NCBI RefSeq assembly: GCF_002081825.1
Contig: NZ_MUKU01000012.1
Coordinates: 89,126-153,125, forward strand
From: Chromobacterium haemolyticum
Lineage (GTDB): Bacteria; Pseudomonadota; Gammaproteobacteria; Burkholderiales; Chromobacteriaceae
DNA length: 64,000 bases
Direction of reading: 5' to 3'
Below, piece after piece: positions 1 to 7,892 of this stretch (the stretch's first letter is position 1; every line of letters begins with the position of its first letter). The notes under the pieces were generated by a model that worked only from the letters and a program-made list of their open reading frames with translations, did no database searches and was not told the DNA's origin. The translations under genes were made by a program, and so were the position numbers.

Positions 1-417
1 ATGCGACCGGTCTTCATCGAGTCGGAAAGCAAGAAAGTGGGCTTCGTCACCCTGCCCGATGCGCTGTATCGTCAGATGCACCAAGGCGACTGCCTGCTGA
101 TCGACGTGCCCTTGGCCGAACGCGTGCGCTTCCTGCTGGAAGATTACGCCTTCTACCTGCAAGACCCCGAGGCCTTGATCCGCCAGTTGGGGTTCTTGAA
201 GGGCTTGCACTCAGGAGAGCAATTGGACGCCTGGAACCAGATGATCCGAGCCGACCGCTTTGATGCGCTGGTAGCCGATTTGCTGGCCAAGCACTATGAT
301 CCGCTCTACTACCGTTCGCTGGGAAAGCATTACCCGCAACTGGCCGAAGCCGTGCCTCTACGGCTGGACAGCCTGGCACCGGAAGGGCTGGATCTGGCCG
401 CCTCGCGCATCATCTGA
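1..417 (+). CDS. mnmH: tRNA 2-selenouridine synthase, C-terminal part (partial at window edge)
   Basis: This is the last 138 residues of a protein that begins before the window, so the ATG at base 1 is probably an internal methionine. The fragment opens with a run rich in FIESES and KKVGFVTLP, typical of the C-terminal half of MnmH/SelU (YbbB). The family uses selenophosphate to convert 2-thiouridine to 2-selenouridine at the wobble base of tRNAs for Lys, Glu and Gln; the N-terminal rhodanese domain would lie outside the window. The next gene, mnmC, modifies the same wobble uridine, which supports the call. The gene ends in TGA directly before a repeat element. Confidence 0.8.
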   Translation: MRPVFIESESKKVGFVTLPDALYRQMHQGDCLLIDVPLAERVRFLLEDYAFYLQDPEALIRQLGFLKGLHSGEQLDAWNQMIRADRFDALVADLLAKHYDPLYYRSLGKHYPQLAEAVPLRLDSLAPEGLDLAASRII

Positions 418-538
418 GAACATGTTTACGATCTAGCGAGACAAGGCGAAAACGACGGAGAAAGCGGAATGTACACGTGCATCTTGGGCTTGTTTTTAAC
501 GCCGCATCGCTGAAGCGCAACTGATCGTAAACCGGTTC
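418..538. repeat. Dispersed inverted-repeat element, copy A
   Basis: This element of about 120 bp has imperfect inverted ends, GAACATGTTTACGATC on the left and GATCGTAAACCGGTTC on the right (14 of 16 pairs). Inside are the blocks GACAAGGCGAAAA and AAGCGGAATGTACAC, which recur in the copies at 25451 and 38497. It fills the gap right after the mnmH stop codon. No coding potential is seen. Confidence 0.6.
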
Positions 539-642
539 AACGTCCGCCTCGCCGAGCGGCGCTGATCGCGACGCGAAACTGCGGTATCATCAGAACATCC
601 TAATTCATCCGCGGCGCCGCGCCGCGCCCCGACTCCGCGCGC

Positions 643-2628
643 ATGACCCCACACGCTCAACTTGACTGGCACGACGGTCAACCGGTTTCCCTCGCATTCG
701 GCGATGTCTACTTCTCCCGCGCCTCCGGCCTGGACGAAACCCGCCATGTTTTCCTGCGGCACAACCGCTTGGTCGAACGCTTCGCCGAACTGCCCGCCGG
801 CGGCCACTTCACCATTGCGGAAACCGGCTTCGGCACCGGCCTGAATTTCTTGTGCGCGTGGGAGTGTTTCCTGCAATACGCGCCGGCCGATACGCGCCTG
901 CACTTCATCAGCGCGGAGAAGTTTCCGCTGACCCCGCGCGACCTGACCCAAGCGCTGGCGCTCTGGCCTCAGCTAGCCGGCCTGACCCAACAATTGCTGG
1001 CCCAATACCAGGCGCTGCCCCCTGGCTGGCACCGCCTGCTGTTGAGTCAGGGACGCGTCACGCTGACCTTGCTGATCGGCGATGTTCTGGAAGTGCTGCC
1101 GGAGGTGGACGCTCGCGTCGACGCCTGGTTCCTCGACGGCTTCGCCCCGTCCAAGAACCCGGACATGTGGCAACCGGAGTTGTTCCAGACCATGGCGCGG
1201 CTCTCCGCGCCCGGCGCCACCTTCGCCACGTTCACCAGCGCGGGTTTCGTGCGCCGCGGCTTGAGCGAAGCCGGCTTCGCCGTCAGCAAAACCGCCGGTT
1301 TCGGCCATAAGCGGGAAATGAGCCACGGCCATTTGCAAACCCTGCCCGCCGGAGAGTGGTCGCCGCCGTGGTTCGCGCGCCCGGCGCGGCGCCATGGCGA
1401 ACGCAGCGCCATCGTCATCGGCGGCGGCATCGCCGGCGCCGCCAGCGCCTACAGCCTGGCTTGCCGCGGCTGGCAGGTCACCGTGGTAGAACGCCTGCCC
1501 GAACTGGCCCGCGGCGCTTCCGGCAACCCGCAAGGCGTGCTGTACACCAAGCTGTCTTCGCACTTCACCCCGCTGACCCGCCTGATCCTGTCCGGCTACG
1601 CTTACAGCCTCCGCACGCTGAAAACCCAATTGCCGGAAGACGACGCGAACTGGCGCGGGTGCGGCGTATTGCAATTGGCCTACGATGCGGCCGAGGCTGA
1701 GCGCCAGCAAGGCTTGGCCTCGGCCGGTTTCGGCGCCGATTTCCTGCGCCCGGTCGACGCCAGCGAGGCCAGCGAGCTGGCCGGCGTCGAACTGCAGCAC
1801 GGCGGCCTGTTCTTTCCGGAAGGCGGCTGGGTCAACCCGCCCGCTCTGGTGCGCAAACTGGTGGAACATCCCAATATCCAAGTTCGCACTAGCCGCACCA
1901 TCGTGGAGCTGGACTACAACCCGCTGGATAAAAGCTGGGTCGCCATCGGCGATGAAGGATCCGTGGCCATCGGCTCCGTGGTCATTCTGGCCGGGGCGGC
2001 GGAAACCGGCTCCTTCGACGCCACCCAGCACCTGCCCTTGAAAAAGATTCGCGGCCAAGTCACCGTGGCGCGCGCCACCGAACACAGCGAGGCGCTGCGC
2101 ACCGTGCTGTGCGGCGAAGGCTATATCTCCCCGGCCCGTTTCGGCGAACACTGCCTGGGCGCCACCTTCAAATTCAACACCGAAGATCTCGGCGTCAATC
2201 TGTTCGAGCATCAGGAAAATCTGCAAATGCTGGCGGGGCTGGCGCCCAGCCTCTACCAGGCCTTGGGCGGAGAAGGTTTGCTGGACAAAGCCCTGGCCGG
2301 GCGCGCCGCGCTGCGCTGCACCAGCCCGGACTACCTGCCCATCGTCGGCCCGGTCGCCCACGCGCAAAGCCTGATCGACGCCTATTTGCCGCTGAGCAAG
2401 GACGCTTCCTTGAAACTAAGCGCCGCCGCTCCCTGGATAGACGGTCTCTACGTCAACACGGCCCATGGTTCGCGCGGCATGATCACCGCGCCGCTGTCCG
2501 GCGAAATCCTCGCCGCCCTGCTGGAGGACGAGCCGGCCCCGGTGGCCCGCAGCCTGATGCAAGCCACCCACCCCAGCCGCTTCCTGATGCGCGACCTGAT
2601 GCGCAACAAAGTCCCCCAGCGGAGCTAA
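643..2628 (+). CDS. mnmC: Bifunctional tRNA 5-methylaminomethyl-2-thiouridine biosynthesis protein MnmC
   Basis: MnmC carries out the last two steps of mnm5s2U formation at the tRNA wobble position. Its C-terminal FAD domain removes the carboxymethyl group from cmnm5s2U, and its N-terminal methyltransferase then adds a methyl from SAM. Both halves are visible: TGFGTGLNF at residues 61-69 (SAM-binding loop), DGFAPSKNPDMW at 165-176 (methyltransferase signature) and VIGGGIAGA at 258-266 (Rossmann FAD motif). The length, 661 residues, is normal for the fused enzyme. The ATG at 643 puts the N-terminus where the family usually starts. It lies downstream of mnmH, another wobble-uridine enzyme, with the copy A repeat between them. 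A weak -10 (TATCAT at 585-590) may drive it. Confidence 0.95.
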   Translation: MTPHAQLDWHDGQPVSLAFGDVYFSRASGLDETRHVFLRHNRLVERFAELPAGGHFTIAETGFGTGLNFLCAWECFLQYAPADTRLHFISAEKFPLTPRDLTQALALWPQLAGLTQQLLAQYQALPPGWHRLLLSQGRVTLTLLIGDVLEVLPEVDARVDAWFLDGFAPSKNPDMWQPELFQTMARLSAPGATFATFTSAGFVRRGLSEAGFAVSKTAGFGHKREMSHGHLQTLPAGEWSPPWFARPARRHGERSAIVIGGGIAGAASAYSLACRGWQVTVVERLPELARGASGNPQGVLYTKLSSHFTPLTRLILSGYAYSLRTLKTQLPEDDANWRGCGVLQLAYDAAEAERQQGLASAGFGADFLRPVDASEASELAGVELQHGGLFFPEGGWVNPPALVRKLVEHPNIQVRTSRTIVELDYNPLDKSWVAIGDEGSVAIGSVVILAGAAETGSFDATQHLPLKKIRGQVTVARATEHSEALRTVLCGEGYISPARFGEHCLGATFKFNTEDLGVNLFEHQENLQMLAGLAPSLYQALGGEGLLDKALAGRAALRCTSPDYLPIVGPVAHAQSLIDAYLPLSKDASLKLSAAAPWIDGLYVNTAHGSRGMITAPLSGEILAALLEDEPAPVARSLMQATHPSRFLMRDLMRNKVPQRS

Positions 2629-2648
2629 CGCGGGCCGAGGGCCAACGC

Positions 2649-2681
2649 AAAAAGCCCCCAACGCGCCAAGCGCCGGGGGCC
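2649..2681 (-). terminator. Rho-independent terminator of the thioesterase gene
   Basis: On the minus strand a GCCCCC/GGGGGC stem (arms at 2654-2659 and 2675-2680) is followed by five Ts. It lies just after the stop codon of the minus-strand thioesterase and between two convergent genes. Confidence 0.7.
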
Positions 2682-2700
2682 AAGAACAGCGGCGGGAGTT

Positions 2701-3129
2701 TCAGGCGGCGGATTTGGCCGCCGTCTCCACCGCCTCGCGGATATCGTCGGGAATGGATACCGACTTGCCCGCCTGATAATCCACCCACACCAGCGTTACC
2801 TCGCCGCTGGCGTACACCACGCCGGGGTCGTCGCGCCGATAAAAATGGTGACGCAGCTTCAAGCTGCTGCGTCCCAGCTTTTCCAATTCGATGGTAATGT
2901 CGAGCGTGGCCGGATAAGTGATCTCCTTGCGAAACACGCAGGAAGTGCCCGCCAGCACCGGCCCGCAGCCGGAAGGATCGATGCCGTGCCCCAAGCTCTC
3001 CAGCCAATCCAGGCGGATCTGCTCCAGATAACGGAAATAATAGGTATTGTTCAAATGCCCGACGGCATCCATATCTCCCCAACGCATCACGATGCTGCGG
3101 GTGTCGATTACCGGATAATGCTTGTCCAC
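2701..3129 (-). CDS. Acyl-CoA thioesterase of the 4HBT hot-dog family (YbgC-like)
   Basis: A 142-residue hot-dog-fold thioesterase. The N-terminal MRWGDMDAVGHLNN stretch is the 4-hydroxybenzoyl-CoA thioesterase signature, with the conserved aspartate and the GHLNN turn. These enzymes hydrolyse acyl-CoA thioesters in the cytoplasm; the substrate cannot be read from sequence. The frame continues upstream to a Met at 3177, but I prefer the GTG at 3129-3127, because AAGGGGAA lies directly upstream at ribosome-binding distance and the product then starts at the usual point before the fold. It is convergent with mnmC and ends at a good terminator. Confidence 0.8.
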   Translation of the reverse strand: MDKHYPVIDTRSIVMRWGDMDAVGHLNNTYYFRYLEQIRLDWLESLGHGIDPSGCGPVLAGTSCVFRKEITYPATLDITIELEKLGRSSLKLRHHFYRRDDPGVVYASGEVTLVWVDYQAGKSVSIPDDIREAVETAAKSAA

Positions 3130-3309
3130 GCTCTTCCCCTTGAAAGGCGGGCCGGCGCGGCGTCCATCAAGCACCACTCACGGCCGGCGCGCCATGATGG
3201 TTTGCACTGCGTGCATGATAACGGCCAATCCCTTCCGGGTCACATAGCGTCACATAAAACACAACAAATCCAAATATCCGCCTTCGAAACAAAACGGCAT
3301 ACTGGTCTC

Positions 3310-3452
3310 CGTCAGCAGCCAGGGCTCGCAAGAGTCCTGATCTGGCATGATCAGCGCGCGGGTTCTGTTGGAAATTACCTACCCCTTCTGGCCAGCGCGT
3401 TGGTCTCCTGAGCGAAGGTGCAAATTGGGGCCCCATCTGGGGCTCTTTTTTT
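3310..3452 (+). ncRNA. Candidate small RNA 1 (first of a sibling pair)
   Basis: No protein gene fits here. A structured transcript does. Stem-loop 1 is CAGGGCTC/GAGTCCTG at 3320-3327 and 3332-3339. A second long stem starts GATCAGCGCGC (3349-3359) and closes with GCGCGTTGGTC (3395-3405). Then come the unpaired stretch CCTGAGCGAAGGTGCAA (3407-3423) and a terminator (GCCCC/GGGGC plus a T run, 3430-3452). A -10-like CATACT lies at 3298-3303; no good -35 is visible. The same four-part layout and the same 17-base stretch recur 275 bp downstream. The 5' end is estimated. Tandem sibling sRNAs are known in Neisseria (NmsR/RcoF), but homology to them is only a guess. Confidence 0.5.
3430..3452 (+). 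terminator. Rho-independent terminator of candidate sRNA 1
   Basis: GCCCC (3430-3434), a 4-nt loop and GGGGC (3439-3443) are followed by TCTTTTTTT. Confidence 0.7.
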
Positions 3453-3593
3453 ATGCTCCGCGGCCCCGCTCCAAAACAAAAGCGCGAATTCATTGCGCAA
3501 ATGTTAAGCCCGCCCCGATTTCATCACAGCCCGTCACACAAGCCCCCAATAATCACTCTATTTGGCCAGTGCCGGCAGGCGCATACTGCCTCC

Positions 3594-3729
3594 ATCGAAT
3601 TCGCTCTCCCCCGAGGGCGGTTTGATACGATCGAAGCGCTGTTCGCTGTGGATACACGCCCTCCGGCAGCTGCGTCGATCACCTGAGCGAAGGTGCAATT
3701 CAGAGCCCCCTTACCGGGGCTCTTTTTTT
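3594..3729 (+). ncRNA. Candidate small RNA 2 (second of a sibling pair)
   Basis: It has the same architecture as candidate sRNA 1 in tandem. Stem-loop 1 is CGCTCTC/GAGGGCG at 3602-3608 and 3613-3619. The second stem opens with GATCGA (3629-3634) and closes with TCGATC (3675-3680). The identical 17-base stretch CCTGAGCGAAGGTGCAA lies at 3682-3698, followed by a strong terminator. CATACTG at 3582-3588 matches the -10 region of sRNA 1, and the bases after it are also similar (CCTCCATC against TCTCCGTC). Stem sequences differ while pairing is kept, as expected of paralogous RNAs. The 5' end is estimated. Confidence 0.5.
3703..3729 (+). terminator. Rho-independent terminator of candidate sRNA 2
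   Basis: GAGCCCC (3703-3709) pairs with GGGGCTC (3716-3722) and is followed by seven Ts. Confidence 0.8.
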
Positions 3730-3801
3730 ACCTTCCATCCAAAGCGGAGCGAACCGCTGCCGCCCGCATGCTTTCGTGATAGACTCGCCTGACGCGAAGC
3801 A

Positions 3802-3828
3802 AAAAAAAGAGGCCGCACAAAGGCGGCC
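3802..3828 (-). terminator. Rho-independent terminator, minus strand
   Basis: On the minus strand GGCCGC (3828-3823) pairs with GCGGCC (3816-3811) and is followed by TC and seven Ts. No annotated gene precedes it on that strand, so it likely ends candidate small RNA 3. Confidence 0.75.
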
Positions 3829-4001
3829 CAAACGGGGATCTCAATTCACAAAGTGTCCAAGTACAAACTTGGCGCGTCAAAACTAAAGCACAGACGGACG
3901 ACGTCTACATAACGCAAACTCAATCGAAGGCCCTACAAGCGGCTTGAAACAATAAGTAAAAACCCGCTTGCCGAATCCTCATGCCAGCCTTGAAGCGGCA
4001 T
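3802..4001 (-). ncRNA. Candidate structured small RNA 3 (minus strand)
   Basis: A terminator with no gene in front of it points to a minus-strand transcript of about 200 nt. A plausible promoter is TTGCCC (4034-4029), 17 nt, TATACG (4011-4006). The transcript would form CATGCC/GGCATG (arms 3997-4002 and 3980-3985), CAAGCGG/CCGCTTG (3936-3942 with 3964-3970), CCAAGT/ACTTGG (3857-3862 with 3867-3872) and the terminator. The only in-frame ATG in it gives a 21-codon peptide without a recognisable ribosome site. I do not recognise a known RNA family. Confidence 0.4.
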
Positions 4002-4100
4002 GACTCGTATACTATCGGCTACGCCGCCGGGCAAATATAAGATTATTCTTAAAATTTTCGTGTTTTATTCCAAAGCCCTGAAGGCGGCCGGCAGCCTTTC

Positions 4101-4129
4101 TTGACAAGCGCGGCGAACGCTTTTCTAAT
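4101..4129 (+). promoter_or_regulatory. Sigma-70 promoter of the parvulin gene
   Basis: A perfect -35 TTGACA (4101-4106), a 17-nt spacer and TCTAAT (4124-4129) lie 54 bp before the ATG at 4183. Confidence 0.7.
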
Positions 4130-4182
4130 CGCAAATTTCCCGCCTTTGTGCGCCCCCTCATTTACCATCACAGGAAACCTCC

Positions 4183-4911
4183 ATGACCATTCGAGTCAAC
4201 GGCATCGAAATCACCGAAGATATGGTGCAAGCGGAACAAGCCCACTACGCTGACGCGCCGAACCCGCACGATGCCGCCGTTCAGGAACTGATCCTGCGCG
4301 AGCTGCTGCTGCAGAAAGCCAAGTCCATCGGCATCGACACCGCCGACCAAGGCACCGCCATCGGCGCCTTGCTGGAACAAGAGCTGCAGGTTGACGCCGT
4401 AGACGAAGCGGCATGCCTGGCGTTTTACAATCAATACCCAGAGCGTTTCAGCAGCGGCGAATCCGCCGTGGCCAGCCACATCCTGTTCGCGCTGGGCGAA
4501 GGCCTGGCCGGCAGCCTGGCCAAGGCCAAGGCGGAAGGCGTACTGGAGGAAATCAAAGCCAACCCGGCCCGCTTCTCCGACCTGGCCCGTGAACACTCCA
4601 CCTGCCCGTCCGGCCAACAAGGCGGCAGCCTGGGTCAGTTCGGCCGCGGCCAGATGGTGCCGGAATTCGAACAGGCGGTATTCAGCACCGACGCCGGCCA
4701 GATCGCGCCGGACCTGGTGCAGACCCAGTTCGGCTACCATATCATCCAGGTGCAGGAACGCCACGAAGGCGGCAAAGTGAGTTTTGAGGAAATCAAGGAC
4801 CGCTTGCAGCAATATCTGAACGACATGGCCGGCAACAAGGCGATGCAGGCCTATCTGGGCCAATTGGTGGCCGCCGCCCAAATCGAAGGCTATGCGATGC
4901 CGGCGCTGTAA
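4183..4911 (+). CDS. Peptidyl-prolyl cis-trans isomerase, parvulin type, without signal peptide
   Basis: A 242-residue PpiC/NifM-like parvulin. The N-terminal half is a helical SurA-N-like segment. The C-terminal half is the rotamase domain, with the family landmarks VASHILF, FSDLAREHSTCPSG, GGSLGQFGRGQMVPEFE and FGYHIIQV. These enzymes isomerise Xaa-Pro bonds and act as folding helpers. There is no signal peptide or membrane segment, so this one should act in the cytoplasm, unlike SurA or PpiD. The start has an AGGAAAC ribosome site and follows a consensus promoter. A terminator follows the stop, so it seems to be a single-gene unit. Confidence 0.85.
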   Translation: MTIRVNGIEITEDMVQAEQAHYADAPNPHDAAVQELILRELLLQKAKSIGIDTADQGTAIGALLEQELQVDAVDEAACLAFYNQYPERFSSGESAVASHILFALGEGLAGSLAKAKAEGVLEEIKANPARFSDLAREHSTCPSGQQGGSLGQFGRGQMVPEFEQAVFSTDAGQIAPDLVQTQFGYHIIQVQERHEGGKVSFEEIKDRLQQYLNDMAGNKAMQAYLGQLVAAAQIEGYAMPAL

Positions 4912-4934
4912 GCCACGGCTCGAACCCGTACAAA

Positions 4935-4964
4935 ACCGAGGCGCAGTCGCGCCTCGGTTTTTTT
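4935..4964 (+). terminator. Rho-independent terminator after the parvulin gene
   Basis: ACCGAGGCGC (4935-4944) pairs with GCGCCTCGGT (4949-4958) and is followed by a T run. An A run precedes the 5' arm, so it may also serve the convergent chitinase gene. Confidence 0.85.
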
Positions 4965-4971
4965 GCGCGCA

Positions 4972-6222
4972 TCAGTTGCGACCGCGCAGCGACGCCCCCA
5001 CCGGCCTCGAGAATGGGAAGCCGTCCTTGCGGTCCCAATTGATCGACCAGCTCATCACTCCGCGGAACGTCGGGTAGGCCTGATTCGGCTTGACTACGCC
5101 GCAGTTCTTCAACACCATTAGACAATCCAGTGATTTGATGACGGTATCCGCGCTGACAAAACCAGAGTTGGCGGAACTACGCCCGGAAGGCACGCCAAAG
5201 GCCACCTTATCCGGCCGCAAGCCCTTGAAACTGCCCGAAGCACCGTAAGCCAATGGAAAACCTTCAATCAACATCTTGCTGCCGCCCACCAGCATATCCA
5301 CGCTGCCCTCCGCCAAGGCGGCGTTGGAATACGGCGTGTTCAGCCCGCCGTTGTTGTAGTACTGGACATGAATCACGCTCAAATCGTCGCGCAAGGCGTC
5401 GATGATAGGCAGATAAGCGCCCCAGACGCTGCCGTAGGCAACGTAGCCGCCCTGAACATAGGGATGCTCCGGCGCCATCGACAGGTAAAAGCCCGCCCCC
5501 ACCTTGGTTTTCAACTGTTTCACCGCGCCAATCAGGTTGCTGATGATGGGCGCGCCCTGCGACACACCACTTTCCAGATCCAGATCGATGCCGTCGAAGC
5601 CGAATTTGACGATGATGGCGTAGAGGCTATTGACGAAATTCTGCGCCTGCACCGAAGTGTTCAGCGTGACCGAGCCATTCTGCCCGCCCAGCGACAGCAC
5701 CACCTTCTTGCCTTTGGCCTGCTTGGCGCGAACATCCTGGATGAACTGCGTCTCGGAACCGGCCTTGGGATCCAGCGTGAAGCTGAGATTGCCGTTGCCG
5801 GCATCGTCGGCGAAGGCGACGACGATCACATCCCAATCGTCGCTAACCTGGCTGAGCGGATAGGTATCGCCGCTGGGATTGGTGAAATTATGCCAATACC
5901 CGACCAGCGCATGCTTGGCGAACGGCGCGGACGGGCCCGGAGATGGCGATGGCCCTGGGGACGGCGTCGGCTCCGGCGCCGCGCCGCAGCTTCCTCCAGC
6001 CTGCCACAGCGTGGGCGTGGCCGGCGGATTCCAATTGGTGCCCACATAAGCGGTATGCGTCGCGCGCGCGGTGAAATTGGCCGCCGCATAAGCCGCCACA
6101 TCGCCCGCCTGGTAAGTTGAGCCCTCTCTCCAATCCGGACACGCGGCGGCCAAGACCGGCCCAGCGCCCAACATCATTGCGCATACCGGCGCCAACAGCA
6201 TGGCTTTCCCCTTCGAGTACAT
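4972..6222 (-). CDS. Secreted GH18 chitinase with N-terminal chitin-binding module
   Basis: A 416-residue exported chitinase that hydrolyses beta-1,4 links of chitin. In order: signal peptide (1-27, ending GPVLAAA), a CBM5/12-type chitin-binding module with spaced tryptophans (28-80), a Pro/Ser-rich linker of PSPG repeats (81-99), and a GH18 barrel. SLGG (177-180) and DGIDLDLE (210-217) are the GH18 signatures; E217 is the expected proton donor. I chose the ATG at 6222 because AAAGGAGG lies just upstream and it opens a clean signal peptide; the frame runs further upstream without support. Chitinases of Chromobacterium are often quorum-regulated, but I found no lux-type box upstream. Confidence 0.92.
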   Translation of the reverse strand: MYSKGKAMLLAPVCAMMLGAGPVLAAACPDWREGSTYQAGDVAAYAAANFTARATHTAYVGTNWNPPATPTLWQAGGSCGAAPEPTPSPGPSPSPGPSAPFAKHALVGYWHNFTNPSGDTYPLSQVSDDWDVIVVAFADDAGNGNLSFTLDPKAGSETQFIQDVRAKQAKGKKVVLSLGGQNGSVTLNTSVQAQNFVNSLYAIIVKFGFDGIDLDLESGVSQGAPIISNLIGAVKQLKTKVGAGFYLSMAPEHPYVQGGYVAYGSVWGAYLPIIDALRDDLSVIHVQYYNNGGLNTPYSNAALAEGSVDMLVGGSKMLIEGFPLAYGASGSFKGLRPDKVAFGVPSGRSSANSGFVSADTVIKSLDCLMVLKNCGVVKPNQAYPTFRGVMSWSINWDRKDGFPFSRPVGASLRGRN

Positions 6223-6300
6223 GCGGCATCCTCCTTTGCGATACGACAGCACGCGCTGCCGGCGGATGCCGGATTGGACGCAAGCTGGTATTTGATTGGT

Positions 6301-6324
6301 ATTACATCAAACACGTAATGTCAA
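6301..6324 (-). promoter_or_regulatory. Inverted repeat over a -35-like TTGACA upstream of the chitinase
   Basis: ATTAC (6301-6305) and GTAAT (6315-6319) form an inverted repeat with a 9-nt spacer. It abuts TTGACA on the minus strand (6324-6319), which could be the -35 of the chitinase promoter; the -10 is poor. The binding regulator is unknown. Confidence 0.3.
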
Positions 6325-6454
6325 AGGCATTTTTTGATCAATGCGACAGCCGGGGCAATTTTCTACAATACGTCCCTCCCCGGCCCGGCTACTTTGTCCG
6401 CAACAGCCAAAGGCGGATATCCGGCCGCCGCGCTACCCACCGTCAGGAGACATC

Positions 6455-7039
6455 ATGAATCAGACTCTCGCCATGACCGGCTTCGCGCTGGCCGCCTCCA
6501 TCACGCCGGGCCCGGTCAACCTCGTCGCGCTCAGCTGCGGCGCTCGCTACGGCGCGCGCGCGGGCATGCGCCATGTTGGCGGTGCCACCGCCGGCTTCAC
6601 CCTGCTTCTATTACTGACCGGACTGGGTCTGGAGCAGACCTTGCGACAATGGCCGGCGCTAACCCAGACGCTGCAGTGGGCCGGCGTGACCTTCTTGCTC
6701 TATATGGCGTATCAATTGGCTCGCAGCGACGGCACGCTGGATATGGACAAGAACGGCGCTCGGCCAAGCTGGTGGCGCGGCGCGGCGATTCAATGGTTGA
6801 ACCCCAAGGCCTGGATCGCGGCGCTGGCGGGCTGCGCGGCGTTCACCTCCGGCCAAGACGCGACGGCGTTATGGCGCTTCGCCGCGCTCTACTTTCTGAT
6901 TTGCTACGTCTCAGTCGGCTGCTGGGTGGTGGCCGGGGCCTGGCTAGGGCAAAAGCTGGAGTCGCCCAGGCGGCTGCGCCTCTTCAATCAGACAATGGCT
7001 TTATTACTGGGGCTAAGCGCGTTGGGCTTGCTGAACTGA
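6455..7039 (+). CDS. LysE/RhtB-family amino-acid exporter
   Basis: A 194-residue inner-membrane protein with about six hydrophobic segments. The N-terminal ASITPGPVNLVALSCGARYG is the LysE/RhtB signature, and LNPKAW in the middle is also conserved. These permeases export amino acids or their derivatives; the substrate is not readable. The ATG at 6455 has AGGAG upstream, and the longer upstream frame lacks a start signal. Its last 27 bases overlap the convergent AraC-type gene, a common pairing in which the regulator controls the exporter. Confidence 0.85.
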   Translation: MNQTLAMTGFALAASITPGPVNLVALSCGARYGARAGMRHVGGATAGFTLLLLLTGLGLEQTLRQWPALTQTLQWAGVTFLLYMAYQLARSDGTLDMDKNGARPSWWRGAAIQWLNPKAWIAALAGCAAFTSGQDATALWRFAALYFLICYVSVGCWVVAGAWLGQKLESPRRLRLFNQTMALLLGLSALGLLN

Positions 7040-7888
7040 GCCGGCGCGGTACTGCCCCGGCGTGGCGGCGACATACTGTTTGAAGATTTTATGCAGATGG
7101 GCCTGGTCGGAAAAACCGGCGGCCTGCGCCACTTGCGCCAAGGGCAGCCCGCCGCGCACCAGCCGCCGCGCCAGCTGCACCCGCTGATTCAGCAAAAAGT
7201 CGTGAGGCGTGACCCCGTAACGCCGTTTGAACGCGCGAATCAGATAGGAGGCCGACAAGTCCGCCGCCGCGCAGATGTCCTCCAGGCGCAAAGTCTGGTC
7301 GCAATGCGCCGCGATATACTCCGCCGCGCGCGCCAAACGCTGGCTCGACTCCGCCGCCGGTTCGACGGCCAAGCCCAAGACTCTGTGCGCGCCGCCGAAA
7401 AAAGCCGTAGCCGCCGCGTCCTTCTCCAGAAGCTCCCGCCCCTCCGCGCACAGCAAGTCGAACAAAGCGTTGAAGCCGGCGAACAAACGCGGGTCCCGGC
7501 TCGCCGCGTCGCCAAAGGGACGAAAGCCGCCACTCTGATCCAGACCAAGCGTTTGCTGCAAGCCGCCGAGCCAGGCGACGTCCACATACAGCATGCGATA
7601 GGACCAGGCCTGCCCCGCCACGGGATTGCAGGCATGAATATCGCCCGGATTCATCAACACCAGGGAGCCTCGCTCGCTGCGGCGCACTTTGCCGTTGAAG
7701 TAGTCGCAGGCGCCCGCGGTGATGACGCCGATGGAAAACGTCTCGTGCGCGTGTCTGGCGTAACAGACGCGGCGTCCATCGGCCACAGAGCGAGCCTCGA
7801 ACTGCGGCAAAGCCGCATCGCGCCAGAAGCGTTGATCGACCCTATGCCTCCCGGTCGCGGGTAGGGACGCGGCGAATGGCTCCGACAT
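7013..7888 (-). CDS. AraC-family transcriptional regulator
   Basis: 291 residues. The N-terminal part is a cupin-like ligand domain (ARHAHETFSIGVITAG, then MNPGDIHACNP). The last 100 residues hold two helix-turn-helix units (LRLEDICAAADLSASYLIRA and LAQVAQAAGFSDQAHLHKIF) and the closing TPGQYR. This architecture is that of AraC regulators linked to LysE exporters. The 3' end overlaps that exporter gene tail to tail. The gene starts 4 bp after the stop of the YdcF-type gene upstream, so the two may be cotranscribed. Confidence 0.88.
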   Translation of the reverse strand: MSEPFAASLPATGRHRVDQRFWRDAALPQFEARSVADGRRVCYARHAHETFSIGVITAGACDYFNGKVRRSERGSLVLMNPGDIHACNPVAGQAWSYRMLYVDVAWLGGLQQTLGLDQSGGFRPFGDAASRDPRLFAGFNALFDLLCAEGRELLEKDAAATAFFGGAHRVLGLAVEPAAESSQRLARAAEYIAAHCDQTLRLEDICAAADLSASYLIRAFKRRYGVTPHDFLLNQRVQLARRLVRGGLPLAQVAQAAGFSDQAHLHKIFKQYVAATPGQYRAGSVQQAQRA

Positions 7889-7892
7889 CGGC

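Noticed and set aside
3411..3423. AGCGAAGGTGCAA as a glycine riboswitch core
   Set aside because: The flanking GGAGAG and the rest of the aptamer are missing, and the element is followed by its own terminator with no glycine gene.
6223..6454. Lux-type quorum-sensing box for the chitinase
   Set aside because: No 18-20 bp dyad of the CviR type was seen in the upstream region.
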